From Bordetella parapertussis (GTDB lineage: Bacteria > Pseudomonadota > Gammaproteobacteria > Burkholderiales > SG8-41), in NCBI GenBank assembly GCA_945906935.1, contig CAMDSO010000031.1, positions 1 to 37,038 on the forward strand: DNA of 37,038 nt, written 5' to 3'. Under the pieces are notes generated by a model. It did no database searches, had not been told where the DNA came from, and saw only the letters and a program-made list of their open reading frames with translations. The stretch's first letter is position 1. Each line of letters starts with the position of its first letter. Of this stretch, positions 1 to 7,562 are shown piece after piece. Position numbers and translations under genes: made by a program.

Positions 1-756
1 CATAACGCACTCGATCCCGAGATGGGCGCGCAGCTGATCAGCACCCTGCAGGCGCTCGACGCCAATCCCAAAGTGCGCGCGGTGGTCATCATGGGGCAAG
101 GTGCGAGCTTCTGTGCCGGCGCCGATATCGGCCATATGCGCAAGAGCGCAACGTATTCGAAGAAACAAAATTACGAAGCCGCCCTCGCGCATGCGCAGAT
201 TTATCACACGATCTACACGCTGCAAAAACCGACCATCGCGCGCGTGCACGGCGCGGTGCGCGGCGGCGGCATTGGCATCGTCGCCGCCTGCGATATCGCG
301 GTCGGCTCGCTCGACGCGACCTTCCGCCTGTCGGAAGTGCGGCTGGGCATCGCGCCGGTGATGATCAGCCCCTACGTCGTGGCGGCGATCGGCGAACGAC
401 AGTCGCGACGCTACTTTCTGACTGCAGAGACCTTCGACGCCGCCGAAGCGTTTCGGATCGGCTTGCTGCATGACATTGTGATTGCCGACGAGCTCAACAC
501 CCGCATCGGCAACCTGCTGGCCGAACTCTATTGCGGCGGGCCACAGGCGGTGGCATTTGCCAAGCGGCAGATCGCGAGAGTGGCGCACGCCGCCATCGGG
601 CCCGAGACCGTCGCGCAAACCGCGCGCAGCATCGCTGCGATGCGAGCCACCACCGAAGCCCAGGAAGGGCTGGGCGCCTTTCTCGAAAAACGACCCGCGG
701 CCTGGCTGACGCCAGCCGCACGGGCCAAAAAAACCAGCAAACGATCAGCGCGATGA
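1..756 (+). CDS. liuC: Methylglutaconyl-CoA hydratase-like enoyl-CoA hydratase (5' end outside window)
   Basis: The frame is open from base 1, and the first residues (HNALDPEM) match the usual N-terminal strand of crotonase-fold enzymes, so only a few codons lie outside; 251 residues are visible. The oxyanion-hole segments are present: FCAGADI with the following helix, and [16 protein letters not shown]. The stretch [16 protein letters not shown] followed by AIGER and RRYFLT resembles LiuC-type methylglutaconyl-CoA hydratases of leucine breakdown more than general fatty-acid hydratases. The stop TGA (754-756) overlaps the ATG of the HMG-CoA lyase gene, which catalyses the next step in that pathway, so the context supports the assignment. 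The tail after about residue 230 is Lys/Arg/Ala-rich and probably disordered. A less specific enoyl-CoA hydratase remains possible. Confidence 0.85.
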   Translation, partial: HNALDPEMGAQLISTLQALDANPKVRAVVIMGQGASFCAGADIGHMRKSATYSKKQNYEAALAHAQIYHTIYTLQKPTIARVHGAVRGGGIGIVAACDIAVGSLDATFRLSEVRLGIAPVMISPYVVAAIGERQSRRYFLTAETFDAAEAFRIGLLHDIVIADELNTRIGNLLAELYCGGPQAVAFAKRQIARVAHAAIGPETVAQTARSIAAMRATTEAQEGLGAFLEKRPAAWLTPAARAKKTSKRSAR

Positions 757-1658
757 CCATCCCAAAAAAAGTACGTATTGTTGAAGTCGGCCCGCGCGAC
801 GGCCTGCAGAACGAAGCGCAGAACGTGCCGGCGGCGGTGAAGATCGAACTCATCGACCGTCTCACCGACGCCGGACTGCCGGTGATAGAAGCGACCGCCT
901 TCGTCTCGCCAAAGTGGGTACCGCAAATGGCCGACGCCGCCGCCGTGATGGCGGGCATACGCCGCCATGCAGGTACCGGCTATCCGGTACTGGTGCCGAA
1001 CCGCAAAGGACTCGAGGCGGCGATTGCCGCTGGCTGCGACGAAGTAGTGGTGTTTGGGGCGGCGACCGAAGCATTCTCCAAACGCAATACGAATTGCAGT
1101 ATCGCCGAGGGCCTCGCGCGCTTTTCCGAGGTATGCGCCGAAGCCATCGCGCGCGGTCTCAAGGTGCGTGGCGACATTTCGGTCTGCCTTGGCTGCCCCT
1201 ATGAAGGTGAGGTGCAACCGGCACAGGTCACCCGCGTAGCGCGCGAACTCTACGCCATGGGCTGCTATGAAATTACGATTGCCGACACCATCGGCAGCGG
1301 CACGCCCGGCAAAACGCGCGCGGTCATCGAAGACATCGCCCAATATATTCCGGTGGAAAAACTCGCCGGCCATTTCCACGACACCTACGGACAGGCGCTG
1401 GCCAACACGCTCACCGCGCTCGAATGTGGCGTGGCAACCTTTGACAGCTCGGTGGCAGGACTCGGCGGTTGCCCTTACGCCAAAGGCGCCACCGGCAACG
1501 TCGCCACCGAAGACCTGCTGTATATGCTCGACGGCATGGGCATACACACCGGTATCGATATGCAGAAACTGGTCGCCGCCGGCGCTTTTATCTGTGACGC
1601 CCTTGGCCGTCCGACCCAGTCGCGCGTGGCGCGCGCACTCGCCAGCAAGGCGCAGTAA
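753..1658 (+). CDS. liuE: Hydroxymethylglutaryl-CoA lyase
   Basis: 301 residues. Cleaves HMG-CoA to acetoacetate and acetyl-CoA, the last step of leucine/isovalerate catabolism. The N-terminal [12 protein letters not shown] motif (residues about 10-21) is the TIM-barrel signature of the family. The C-terminal [14 protein letters not shown], with the conserved catalytic-loop cysteine near residue 240, is diagnostic. The HFHDTYG metal-site motif is also visible. The start is the ATG at 753, which overlaps the upstream stop by an ATGA junction; this gives the normal family length of about 300. Its own stop TAA shares one base with the ATG of the following DUF1289 gene. Also called mvaB in some annotations. 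Confidence 0.95.
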   Translation: MTIPKKVRIVEVGPRDGLQNEAQNVPAAVKIELIDRLTDAGLPVIEATAFVSPKWVPQMADAAAVMAGIRRHAGTGYPVLVPNRKGLEAAIAAGCDEVVVFGAATEAFSKRNTNCSIAEGLARFSEVCAEAIARGLKVRGDISVCLGCPYEGEVQPAQVTRVARELYAMGCYEITIADTIGSGTPGKTRAVIEDIAQYIPVEKLAGHFHDTYGQALANTLTALECGVATFDSSVAGLGGCPYAKGATGNVATEDLLYMLDGMGIHTGIDMQKLVAAGAFICDALGRPTQSRVARALASKAQ

Positions 1659-1837
1659 TGGAAGATGAAGTCGAATCGCCGTGTATACGCAATTGCACGA
1701 TCGATACTCGCAGCGGCTTTTGCCAAGGCTGCTACCGCACGCTGCGCGAAATTTCCTGCTGGTCAAGCTACAACCCGCTGCAGCAACGTGCGCTGCTCGC
1801 CGTGATTGAGCAGCGCAAAGCGGCCAATCCTCGTTAA
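1658..1837 (+). CDS. DUF1289 small cysteine-rich protein
   Basis: A 59-residue protein starting at an ATG that overlaps the HMG-CoA lyase stop (TAATG). It shows the DUF1289 pattern: SPCIRNC near the N terminus, then FCQGCYRTLREISCW. The four cysteines of the C-x3-C and C-x2-C pairs suggest a small metal- or Fe-S-binding fold, though no function is established for the family. The one-base overlap implies translational coupling to the lyase. This short gene is easily missed by length cut-offs. Recognition rests on the cysteine spacing and typical length. Confidence 0.8.
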   Translation: MEDEVESPCIRNCTIDTRSGFCQGCYRTLREISCWSSYNPLQQRALLAVIEQRKAANPR

Positions 1838-1867
1838 TCTTACCGCACGAACCACGGAGTTACCGTT

Positions 1868-2422
1868 ATGCCATTACCCACTGCCGTCCCCAGAAAACAC
1901 ATACACACGCGCGACATTCAGTGTTGCGGTTACGAGCGCGATGACGGCCTGTGGGACATCGAAGGACACCTGGTCGACACCAAGGCATTTTCAACCACTG
2001 CGCGCGATACCGGGCGCGCCCGCCAGGCTGGCGAACCCATCCACAATATGTGGCTGCGTCTGACTATCGATCTCGATATGAAAATCCACGATGTCGAGGC
2101 AGTCACCGACGCCAGTCCATATCAGCTCTGTCCGACGATCACACCGAATTTCAAAAAGCTGATCGGCATCACCATCGGCCCGGGCTGGCGCAAGAAAATG
2201 CTCGAACATCTGGGCGCCGCCAAAGGCTGCACCCATCTCGTTGAATTGCTCGGGCCACTGGCGACCACCGCCTTCCAGGCCACCAACCGGGCGCGGGAGA
2301 ACCACAATGCAGCCAACCCACAGTCAGCGAAGCGGCCGTTCCAGATTAACGCCTGCCATATGTATAAGGAAGATGGCGACTGGGTGAAAGAACGCTGGCC
2401 TCAGTGGTACACCGGTAAATGA
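1868..2422 (+). CDS. DUF2889 family protein
   Basis: 184 residues. Carries the hallmarks of the DUF2889 family: YERDDGLWDIEGHLVDTK near the N terminus, GEPIHNMWLRLTID in the middle, EAVTDASPYQLCP, then IGPGWRKKM and GCTHLVELLGPLATTAFQ. The biochemical role is unknown to me. It lies 30 bp after the DUF1289 gene in the same direction and ends with an ATGA overlap into the next gene, so it probably belongs to the same transcript as the leucine-degradation genes. The conserved acidic, His and Cys residues (about GxTHLxEL) could form a metal or catalytic site, but that is only inference. No signal peptide or membrane segment is seen, so it is probably cytoplasmic. Confidence 0.85.
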   Translation: MPLPTAVPRKHIHTRDIQCCGYERDDGLWDIEGHLVDTKAFSTTARDTGRARQAGEPIHNMWLRLTIDLDMKIHDVEAVTDASPYQLCPTITPNFKKLIGITIGPGWRKKMLEHLGAAKGCTHLVELLGPLATTAFQATNRARENHNAANPQSAKRPFQINACHMYKEDGDWVKERWPQWYTGK

Positions 2423-3081
2423 CCCTAGTCGGTGCTGGTATCGCGCTGGTCGCGCTCGCCTTTGCGCTCTTCATGTGGGGCCATCTGCGCCGCTTGAAAC
2501 GCGCCGAGTTCATCCGTGATTACCAGCTGCCGGCGGGTCTGTTCGATCGGCTCGAGCAAGTCCGGCCCGGGCTCGATTTGAAATCGAAACAGTTGGTCGC
2601 CCGTGGCCTGCGCAAATTTTTCCTCGCCTACCTGAGTAGCGGCTGTAAGTTTGTGTCAATGCCATCGCAGGCGGTCGATGATCTGTGGCACGAATTTATC
2701 CTAGACACCCGACACTATGATGCGTTCTGCAAACAGGCGTTCGGCCGCTTCTTGCATCACACGCCGGCTGTCGCGCTGGGTGCGCACGCACAAAACAACA
2801 GCGGCCTGCGCCGTATCTGGTGGCATTGCTGCCGCGAGGAAAATATCGACCCGCGCAAGCCGACGCGGCTGCCGCTACTCTTTGCCCTGGACGCCAAGCT
2901 CGGCATCACCAACGGCTTTCACTATTCGCCGAACTGCGAAAAATTAAGGGCCGCGGGCAACGGCACGGCGCATTGTGGCGGTGATTTCTCAAGCTCGGAT
3001 TTTGATGGCGGCACCGATGGATTTGGCGCTGACGGCGGAGACGGCGGTGGCGGTGACGGCGGTGGTTGCGGCGGCGATTAG
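2419..3081 (+). CDS. Membrane-anchored GRDP-like glycine-rich domain protein
   Basis: 220 residues, start ATG inside an ATGA overlap with the DUF2889 gene. One N-terminal hydrophobic segment (about residues 3-22) is followed by basic residues, suggesting an anchor with the rest in the cytoplasm. Residues about 70-115 carry VDDLWHEFILDTRHYDAFC and GRFLHHTP, the W-H-x3-L and H-H pattern of GRDP-like (DUF1399) domains. The last 35 residues are a Gly/Asp tail with GDGG repeats and a cysteine (GGGCGGD). The function of bacterial members is unknown. The gene converges with the MFS transporter gene, and the two stop codons overlap (TAG at 3079-3081, reverse TAA at 3078-3080), so no terminator separates them. 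Confidence 0.7.
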   Translation: MTLVGAGIALVALAFALFMWGHLRRLKRAEFIRDYQLPAGLFDRLEQVRPGLDLKSKQLVARGLRKFFLAYLSSGCKFVSMPSQAVDDLWHEFILDTRHYDAFCKQAFGRFLHHTPAVALGAHAQNNSGLRRIWWHCCREENIDPRKPTRLPLLFALDAKLGITNGFHYSPNCEKLRAAGNGTAHCGGDFSSSDFDGGTDGFGADGGDGGGGDGGGCGGD

Positions 3082-4298
3082 CCTCTGCGCCGAGCCATAA
3101 AACGCACCAGCGGCGATAAGGCCCCAAAAATACCAATACTCGCAAACGCCAGTCCCCAGGCCAGGGTGCTGCCGTTGCCTCCCGCCAGATCCAGCACCAC
3201 GCCAAAAATCAGTGGCGCAAGAAAGGCCGCGGTAAATCCGGCCAGCGAATAAACCGCCATCGTCGCGCCGCGCTGTTCTGGGGGTGTGGTGGCCACCACG
3301 CCTGAAGTCAGCGCCCCGGAATCGCCGAGCATGCAACCATAATGCACGCACATCAGCAGGATCACGAACACCCACGGCAAAGACGCGGTGAACCCCAGCA
3401 CGCAGGCCAGCGTACCGGACGCCGCCATGAAGAAAAAAATCATGCGCTCACGGCCGAAGCGTAGGGCCATTTCGTTGCCGCACACGCTCATCACTGGCCC
3501 CAGCGCGTTGACGATAGCCGCGAAGGTGGCGGCCGCCAGCGGCAAACCGGCGCCCTCCGCCTGCAAGCTGCCGCAAAACACGAGAAACGCCACCATCCAC
3601 GAGCGTTGCCCGAACAACTCATAGTTGTGCAACGAATAACCGAGTACATATAAACGCGTGCTGCGGTTTTTCAACACCGGACGGAAGTCCAGCAGCGCTG
3701 GTGACACGGCCTGCGCTGTACGCACGCGCCCGCCCGGCATCGCAAAAAACACCAGCGCCGCGGCTATAGCAGGACCAAGCGAACCAAACGCAAACGCAGC
3801 CTGCCAGCCATAGGCACTGGCGATCATGCCGCTGACCAAAATTGAAATGCTCGAACCGACGCCAAAAGCTGCCGTATAAAACGCAGTGGCGCGCGATTGC
3901 GCACGACCTTCGAGATGATCGGTCAGCGTTTTAAGACCCGGCATATAGGTGCCACCCAGCCCCGCACCAATGACAAACTGGAAGGCCAGCGCACTCCACA
4001 AGCCGCCCGCAAACAGGGCAAACCCCACAGCTCCCAGCGCCGACAGCGAGCAAGCAAAGACATAGACTTTGCGCGAATCAACGCGGTCGGTCAGGCTCGC
4101 CAGCACCGGCACCGCCACCATATAGCCGGTATAAAAAACACCGCCGATGAGCCCCGCCTCGGTGTTGCTCAGCGCCCACTCTTTCATCAACACCGGAAGC
4201 AGCGTTGTATAACAGGCGAACCCCGTCATGCTGAAGGCTTCAGCAACGCACATCAACACCGTCATCGCGACCGGCGTACGCAATCTTGTTGGGGTCAT
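3078..4298 (-). CDS. MFS transporter
   Basis: 406 residues with about twelve hydrophobic segments, the standard length for the major facilitator superfamily. The loop between segments 2 and 3 reads ASLTDRVDSRKVY, a version of the family D-R-x-G-R-[RK] motif. The C-terminal half contains the second six-helix bundle and ends in basic residues. The substrate cannot be read from the sequence; candidates would be organic acids or drugs. The ATG at 4298 is chosen because it is the most upstream plausible start; a later ATG at codon 12 is possible. The gene is isolated: downstream it overlaps the convergent GRDP-like gene by four bases, and upstream lies a stretch without genes before tRNA-Arg. Confidence 0.85.
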   Translation of the reverse strand: MTPTRLRTPVAMTVLMCVAEAFSMTGFACYTTLLPVLMKEWALSNTEAGLIGGVFYTGYMVAVPVLASLTDRVDSRKVYVFACSLSALGAVGFALFAGGLWSALAFQFVIGAGLGGTYMPGLKTLTDHLEGRAQSRATAFYTAAFGVGSSISILVSGMIASAYGWQAAFAFGSLGPAIAAALVFFAMPGGRVRTAQAVSPALLDFRPVLKNRSTRLYVLGYSLHNYELFGQRSWMVAFLVFCGSLQAEGAGLPLAAATFAAIVNALGPVMSVCGNEMALRFGRERMIFFFMAASGTLACVLGFTASLPWVFVILLMCVHYGCMLGDSGALTSGVVATTPPEQRGATMAVYSLAGFTAAFLAPLIFGVVLDLAGGNGSTLAWGLAFASIGIFGALSPLVRFMARRRG

Positions 4299-4593
4299 GC
4301 GCCGAGTTTACCGCGCCATCCACTCCGCTATGCGGATCGCATGAACAAGCGCCTCAACCGTGCTCCGGCAGATCTCTCGCAGATGTAAAAGGCGAAGGAA
4401 CCTACGTCGCCTCGCAGGCGTGGTTGCACAGCGAACAAGGCGTAACGGCAAGGCATGTCACGGCACAGCTATGTGACGGGCGCTGCTCGAACCCTGATTA
4501 CGGCCTATTCCAGGACTCGGTTCGCCAATCGACTGAAGAAGTCAGTTCTCGTTTTTTAGTACAGTCGACGGCTCTGCACTTCCGCTACAAACG
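4299..4593. other. Stretch with no recognisable gene between MFS gene and tRNA-Arg
   Basis: About 295 bp up to the inverted-repeat arm at 4594. Open frames here are short, lack family resemblance and have no ribosome binding site. A weak hairpin (ACTGA-AGAAG-TCAGT) near 4530-4545 precedes a T-run by five bases and is not a convincing terminator. The stretch should hold the promoter of the reverse-strand MFS gene, but I see no clear -10/-35 pair. It may be the decayed remnant of a lost gene, which is inference only. Confidence 0.4.
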
Positions 4594-4638
4594 CGTGGAC
4601 GTCTGAGAGCGAAAAAACGCTAACTCTCTGAATCCATT

Positions 4639-4715
4639 TGGTGCGCCCGGCCCGATTCGAACGGGCGACCTTCGGCTTCGGAGGCCGACACTCTATCCAG
4701 CTGAGCTACGGGCGC
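4639..4715 (-). tRNA. tRNA-Arg (anticodon CCG)
   Basis: Read on the reverse strand, the gene starts GCGCCCG and ends CGGGCGC plus discriminator A and an encoded CCA (4639-4641), giving a 7-bp acceptor stem and 77 nt. The D-loop has AGCTGGATA. The anticodon loop is CTCCGAA with anticodon CCG, reading CGG arginine codons. The T-arm is GCCCG-TTCGAAT-CGGGC. All four arms pair well. The gene stands alone, 340 bp upstream of the MFS gene on the same strand. Confidence 0.97.
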
Positions 4716-4741
4716 GGCAGGTGGGGTCGAACAGGGGCGCA

Positions 4742-4770
4742 AGCATAGCGTTTTTCCCTCTCAGCGTCCA
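4742..4770 (-). promoter_or_regulatory. Probable promoter of tRNA-Arg
   Basis: On the reverse strand TGGACG (4765-4770) and TATGCT (4742-4747) are separated by 17 bp. Each matches the sigma70 consensus at four of six bases. The predicted start would lie about 20 bases before the mature tRNA. The element overlaps the right arm of the inverted repeat. Confidence 0.45.
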
Positions 4771-4860
4771 ACGGGATAATGACCGTCAGGCCGCGCAGCT
4801 CACCGTTTCGACGCCTGTATTTATCAGGGCAGCCCGGGCACAGAACAGCGGCGTGACGGT

Positions 4861-4889
4861 TTTACGGTAAGAGGTCAACTCGCTATAAT
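4861..4889 (+). promoter_or_regulatory. Sigma70 promoter of the cytochrome c5 gene
   Basis: TTTACG (4861-4866) and a perfect TATAAT (4884-4889) are separated by 17 bp. The predicted start near 4896 leaves a leader of about 30 bases before the ATG at 4925. This is the best-formed promoter in the window. Confidence 0.75.
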
Positions 4890-4924
4890 GAGTCTCTTTC
4901 GAACGCAGCAGCACTGGAATCCTC

Positions 4925-5452
4925 ATGAGCAAAAACCATACCGAAGAACACTCTTCACCGATCAAAACACCGAAACAGCTGATTACGGTCATTCTTTTAT
5001 CTTTTATAGTGCCGATCGGCCTGATTGTCATGTTGTCACAACTATTGACCACCGGACTCAAGACCTCGGATAAAACAGGGGCCATGAGTGCGGAAACAGT
5101 TGCCGTGCGTCTGAAGCCGGTCGGGGAGGTCGAAGTCACCGATCCGAGCGCGCCAAAAGTCGAGAAGTCGGGTAAGGAAGTGGTCGAAGCCGGGTGCGCG
5201 GCTTGCCACAGCAGCGGTGCCTTGGGCGCGCCGAAAATAGGCGACAGGGCGGGCTGGGGTTCGCACGTCGCGCACGGCCTGGATCACCTGACGAAAAACG
5301 CGATTAAAGGCATCAAACTAATGCCGGCGCGCGGCGGCAACCCCGACCTGACCGACAGCGAAATTGCGCGCGCGATTGTCTACATGGCGAATCAGTCGGG
5401 TGCCAATTTTCAGGAACCAGCTGCAAAACCCGCCGCACCTGCGAAAAAATAA
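4925..5452 (+). CDS. Membrane-anchored c5-type cytochrome c
   Basis: 175 residues. A short polar N terminus is followed by a transmembrane helix (about residues 18-41), so the protein is anchored in the inner membrane with the heme domain in the periplasm. A linker of about 40 residues leads to the single heme motif CAACH (91-95). The probable axial methionine lies in KLMPARGG (M133). The following DLTDSEIARAIVYMANQSG is the usual class I C-terminal helix. The tail is Ala/Pro/Lys-rich. This resembles the CycB/c5 cytochromes that donate electrons to terminal oxidases or other acceptors; the partner is not evident here. It has its own promoter and terminator, so it is a single-gene transcript. 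The start is the ATG placed just before the anchor. Confidence 0.88.
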   Translation: MSKNHTEEHSSPIKTPKQLITVILLSFIVPIGLIVMLSQLLTTGLKTSDKTGAMSAETVAVRLKPVGEVEVTDPSAPKVEKSGKEVVEAGCAACHSSGALGAPKIGDRAGWGSHVAHGLDHLTKNAIKGIKLMPARGGNPDLTDSEIARAIVYMANQSGANFQEPAAKPAAPAKK

Positions 5453-5472
5453 TCGTCCGTAGCGAGCAGAAT

Positions 5473-5505
5473 AAAAAAAGCGCAGCGCAATCTGCGCCTT
5501 TTTTT
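5473..5505 (+). terminator. Rho-independent terminator after the cytochrome gene
   Basis: Stem GCGCAG (5480-5485) and CTGCGC (5492-5497) with loop CGCAAT, preceded by seven A and followed by C and seven T. It is strong and placed about 20 bases after the stop codon. Confidence 0.9.
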
Positions 5506-5545
5506 CGCCCGCTGCATCGGTAACACAACACTGGAAAATCTGCGC

Positions 5546-6364
5546 ATGGCAATCTACGCAATCGGCGATGTTCAAGGCTGTTACGCAGCACTGCGCAGAC
5601 TGCTCGACAAATGCCGCTTTGATCCGACGCAAGACCGGTTATGGCTGGTCGGCGATCTGGTCAATCGCGGACCGCATTCGCTGGCGGTGCTGCGCTTCGT
5701 AAAAAGCCTCGGCACGCGCGCGGTCACCGTACTGGGCAATCACGACCTTCATCTGCTGGTGGTGGCGGCGGGTCATGCCCCGCAACGTCATGGCGATACC
5801 CTCAACGCCATTCTGCGCGCACCTGATCGAGACGAACTATTGCACTGGCTGCGTCACCAGAAACTGCTGCATCTCACCTCGGGCCATGCGATGGTTCACG
5901 CCGGTCTGTTGCCGCAGTGGTCGCTAAAAAAAGCACTGGCGTTGGCGCGCGAGGTCGAACTTGCTTTGCAAGGCGACGAACACGACGAATTTTTGCGCCA
6001 CATGTACGGCAACAAACCGGAACGCTGGCGCGACGACCTGCGCGGCTTTGACCGGTTGCGCGTGATCACCAATGTATTGACGCGCCTGCGTCTTTGCACA
6101 GCGGCGGGGCGCCTTGAGTTCGCGCATAAAGGCAATCCGGCGGCATTGCCGCGCGGCTTTATGCCCTGGTTTGAAGTACCGCTACGTCGCAGCCGCAAGA
6201 CACCGATCGTCTTCGGCCACTGGGCTTCGCTGGGCCTTCACAGGAACAACAACGTATCCTGTATCGACACCGGTTGCATCTGGGGACGTGAGTTGACCGC
6301 GCTCAGGCTGTCGGATGGCGCACTGTTTCAGCACGCTTACTCGGGGCGGCCAAGCCCAGCCTAG
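5546..6364 (+). CDS. apaH: Symmetrical diadenosine tetraphosphatase ApaH
   Basis: 272 residues. Hydrolyses Ap4A to two ADP, which limits this stress-linked dinucleotide and affects NpnN RNA caps. The metallophosphatase motifs are in order: IGDVQGCY (residues 6-13), VGDLVNRGP (35-43) and VLGNHD (62-67). Later histidines lie in HAGLLP and VFGHWASLG. The ending TALRLSDGALFQ matches the family core and is followed by a short extension. The ATG at 5546 has only a weak ribosome binding site. The last 62 bp overlap the convergent acyltransferase gene. Confidence 0.95.
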   Translation: MAIYAIGDVQGCYAALRRLLDKCRFDPTQDRLWLVGDLVNRGPHSLAVLRFVKSLGTRAVTVLGNHDLHLLVVAAGHAPQRHGDTLNAILRAPDRDELLHWLRHQKLLHLTSGHAMVHAGLLPQWSLKKALALAREVELALQGDEHDEFLRHMYGNKPERWRDDLRGFDRLRVITNVLTRLRLCTAAGRLEFAHKGNPAALPRGFMPWFEVPLRRSRKTPIVFGHWASLGLHRNNNVSCIDTGCIWGRELTALRLSDGALFQHAYSGRPSPA

Positions 6365-7100
6365 CGGCGATGCGACAGGCCGCCTCATCGGCGAGAGCAC
6401 GTCTATGCATGCCGGTGCACGCAATGGGCAGCAGAAAATGTAGATCGAGATCAACCCGCTGCTGGGTCACCAATTGCGCCAGCGACTGCACCAGCGACTT
6501 TTCGCCCTCGTAATCGGCCTCGCTGCACAAACTCCCATCGACACGGCTGTAACGCAGGGCCACCGGATAAATCAGCGCACTACAGTCAAGCGCGGGTTGC
6601 AATAACGAGGGGTGAAACGGCAACAGGACATCACCATGCGTGGTGGTGCCCTCGGGAAATACCGCAAACGCCTCCCCGCCCTGCATGGCTTTTGCCATGA
6701 CCGCGTTGATGTCGCGGGTGTGATGACGGCGCGCTCGATCGATAAATAGTGTGCCGCTACGCGCGCACAACCAGCCGATCAAGGGCCAGCGGCGGACCTC
6801 GGCTTTGGCGACAAAACGTGCCGGGTGTATCGCGTTGATGGCAAAGATGTCGAGCCATGAAACGTGGTTGCCAACCACCAGCACTGCGCCACAGGCGGGC
6901 GGCATACCACTGACGCGCAGACGCACGGCGAGGATCTGCAACAAGCCGGCTGACCAGCGCTGAAGACGCCGGCCGCGCGTCGCAGGACCGACGAACGGAT
7001 AAATACAGGCCGCCACCAGCGCCGCATACAGCAAATGCATCACCACGCGCAGCAACCGGTAAGCGCGCACTGCATAAGCGGTGTTCTGGTTTGCTGGCAT
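6303..7100 (-). CDS. Lysophospholipid/1-acyl-glycerol-3-phosphate acyltransferase (PlsC family)
   Basis: 265 residues from the ATG at 7100. A TTG ten codons upstream directly follows the preceding stop and would be an alternative start. An N-terminal hydrophobic stretch (about residues 15-40) is followed by the H-x4-D catalytic motif NHVSWLD (78-84) and the substrate motif FPEGTTT (148-154). These are the hallmarks of acyl-CoA/ACP acyltransferases that make phosphatidic acid at the inner membrane. The length is slightly above that of typical PlsC, and paralogues such as OlsA cannot be excluded. The gene lies 30 bp downstream of the glycine-zipper lipoprotein gene on the same strand, and its 3' end overlaps apaH by 62 bp in the opposite direction. 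Confidence 0.85.
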   Translation of the reverse strand: MPANQNTAYAVRAYRLLRVVMHLLYAALVAACIYPFVGPATRGRRLQRWSAGLLQILAVRLRVSGMPPACGAVLVVGNHVSWLDIFAINAIHPARFVAKAEVRRWPLIGWLCARSGTLFIDRARRHHTRDINAVMAKAMQGGEAFAVFPEGTTTHGDVLLPFHPSLLQPALDCSALIYPVALRYSRVDGSLCSEADYEGEKSLVQSLAQLVTQQRVDLDLHFLLPIACTGMHRRALADEAACRIAARLGLAAPSKRAETVRHPTA

Positions 7101-7130
7101 CAGAGATCGCGGTGTCAGCGCCACACGCAA

Positions 7131-7562
7131 TCAGTGCGTGACGCGACTGCCCCGCGGACCGGCGATCACTCGCACACGCTCGCCTGGCGTGAATGTTTCA
7201 CCTTCGGACTGCAGCACGATCAGCTGGCGCCCGGAATCCAGACGCACGGTGATTTCCAAACCTTCCCGCACGCGAACACTTCCACCCAGCGTGCTGCCAG
7301 CGATCGTGCCGGCCACTGCACCGGCGACTGTCGCGGCCTGGCTGCCGCGTCCGCTGCCAACCGTACTGCCGGCGGCCGCACCAGCACCACCGCCGACCAC
7401 CGCTCCAATGTAACTACCAGCCCGATCCGACAGCGGTACCGTGCGCACCGCCTCGACCACCGCACCGCGTTCGGGCTCGGCCGGCAACGGCTCAGTCCGG
7501 TAGCTGTCGCCGGCACAGCCGGCGATCAACATCACGCAGGCGAGGACGGCTGCTCTTACCAC
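7131..7562 (-). CDS. Glycine-zipper outer-membrane lipoprotein (SlyB/17 kDa-like)
   Basis: 143 residues from a GTG at 7562 that overlaps the kinase stop codon. This start gives a compact signal peptide with a lipobox (MLIAGC), so Cys-16 is the probable lipidated residue. The middle section (about residues 45-90) is a glycine-zipper with repeated GxxxG/A spacing (VGGGAGAAAGSTVGSG and AGAVAGTIAGSTLGGS), as in Rickettsia 17 kDa antigen-like and SlyB-type envelope proteins. The C-terminal 45 residues form a beta-type domain (EITVRLDSGR, GERVRVIAG), also typical of those families. It probably sits at the outer membrane. A longer upstream reading frame exists but starts inside the kinase gene and would destroy the signal peptide. 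Confidence 0.75.
   Translation of the reverse strand: MVRAAVLACVMLIAGCAGDSYRTEPLPAEPERGAVVEAVRTVPLSDRAGSYIGAVVGGGAGAAAGSTVGSGRGSQAATVAGAVAGTIAGSTLGGSVRVREGLEITVRLDSGRQLIVLQSEGETFTPGERVRVIAGPRGSRVTH

Larger units (their letters stand above)
4594..4773. repeat. Imperfect inverted repeat flanking tRNA-Arg
   Basis: The left arm (4594-4622, read on +) and the right arm (4746-4773, read on -) agree at 26 positions with one mismatch and three single-base gaps. The shared core is GGACG-CTGAGAG-GAAAAA-CGCTA. The arms lie on either side of the tRNA gene. The right arm coincides with the probable tRNA promoter, so the left arm looks like a promoter copy facing back into the tRNA gene. Origin and function are unknown. 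Confidence 0.6.

Noticed and set aside
528-1766. 412-codon open frame on the reverse strand opposite HMG-CoA lyase
   Set aside because: It mirrors a well-supported gene, has no family motifs, and long antisense frames are expected in GC-rich DNA.
4286-4606. 106-codon forward frame between the MFS gene and tRNA-Arg
   Set aside because: Starts inside the MFS gene region on the opposite strand, has no ribosome binding site and no recognisable sequence.
4608-4621. AGCG-TTTTTT-CGCT hairpin downstream of tRNA-Arg as terminator
   Set aside because: The T-run is in the loop and not after the stem; the segment is better explained as part of the inverted repeat arm.
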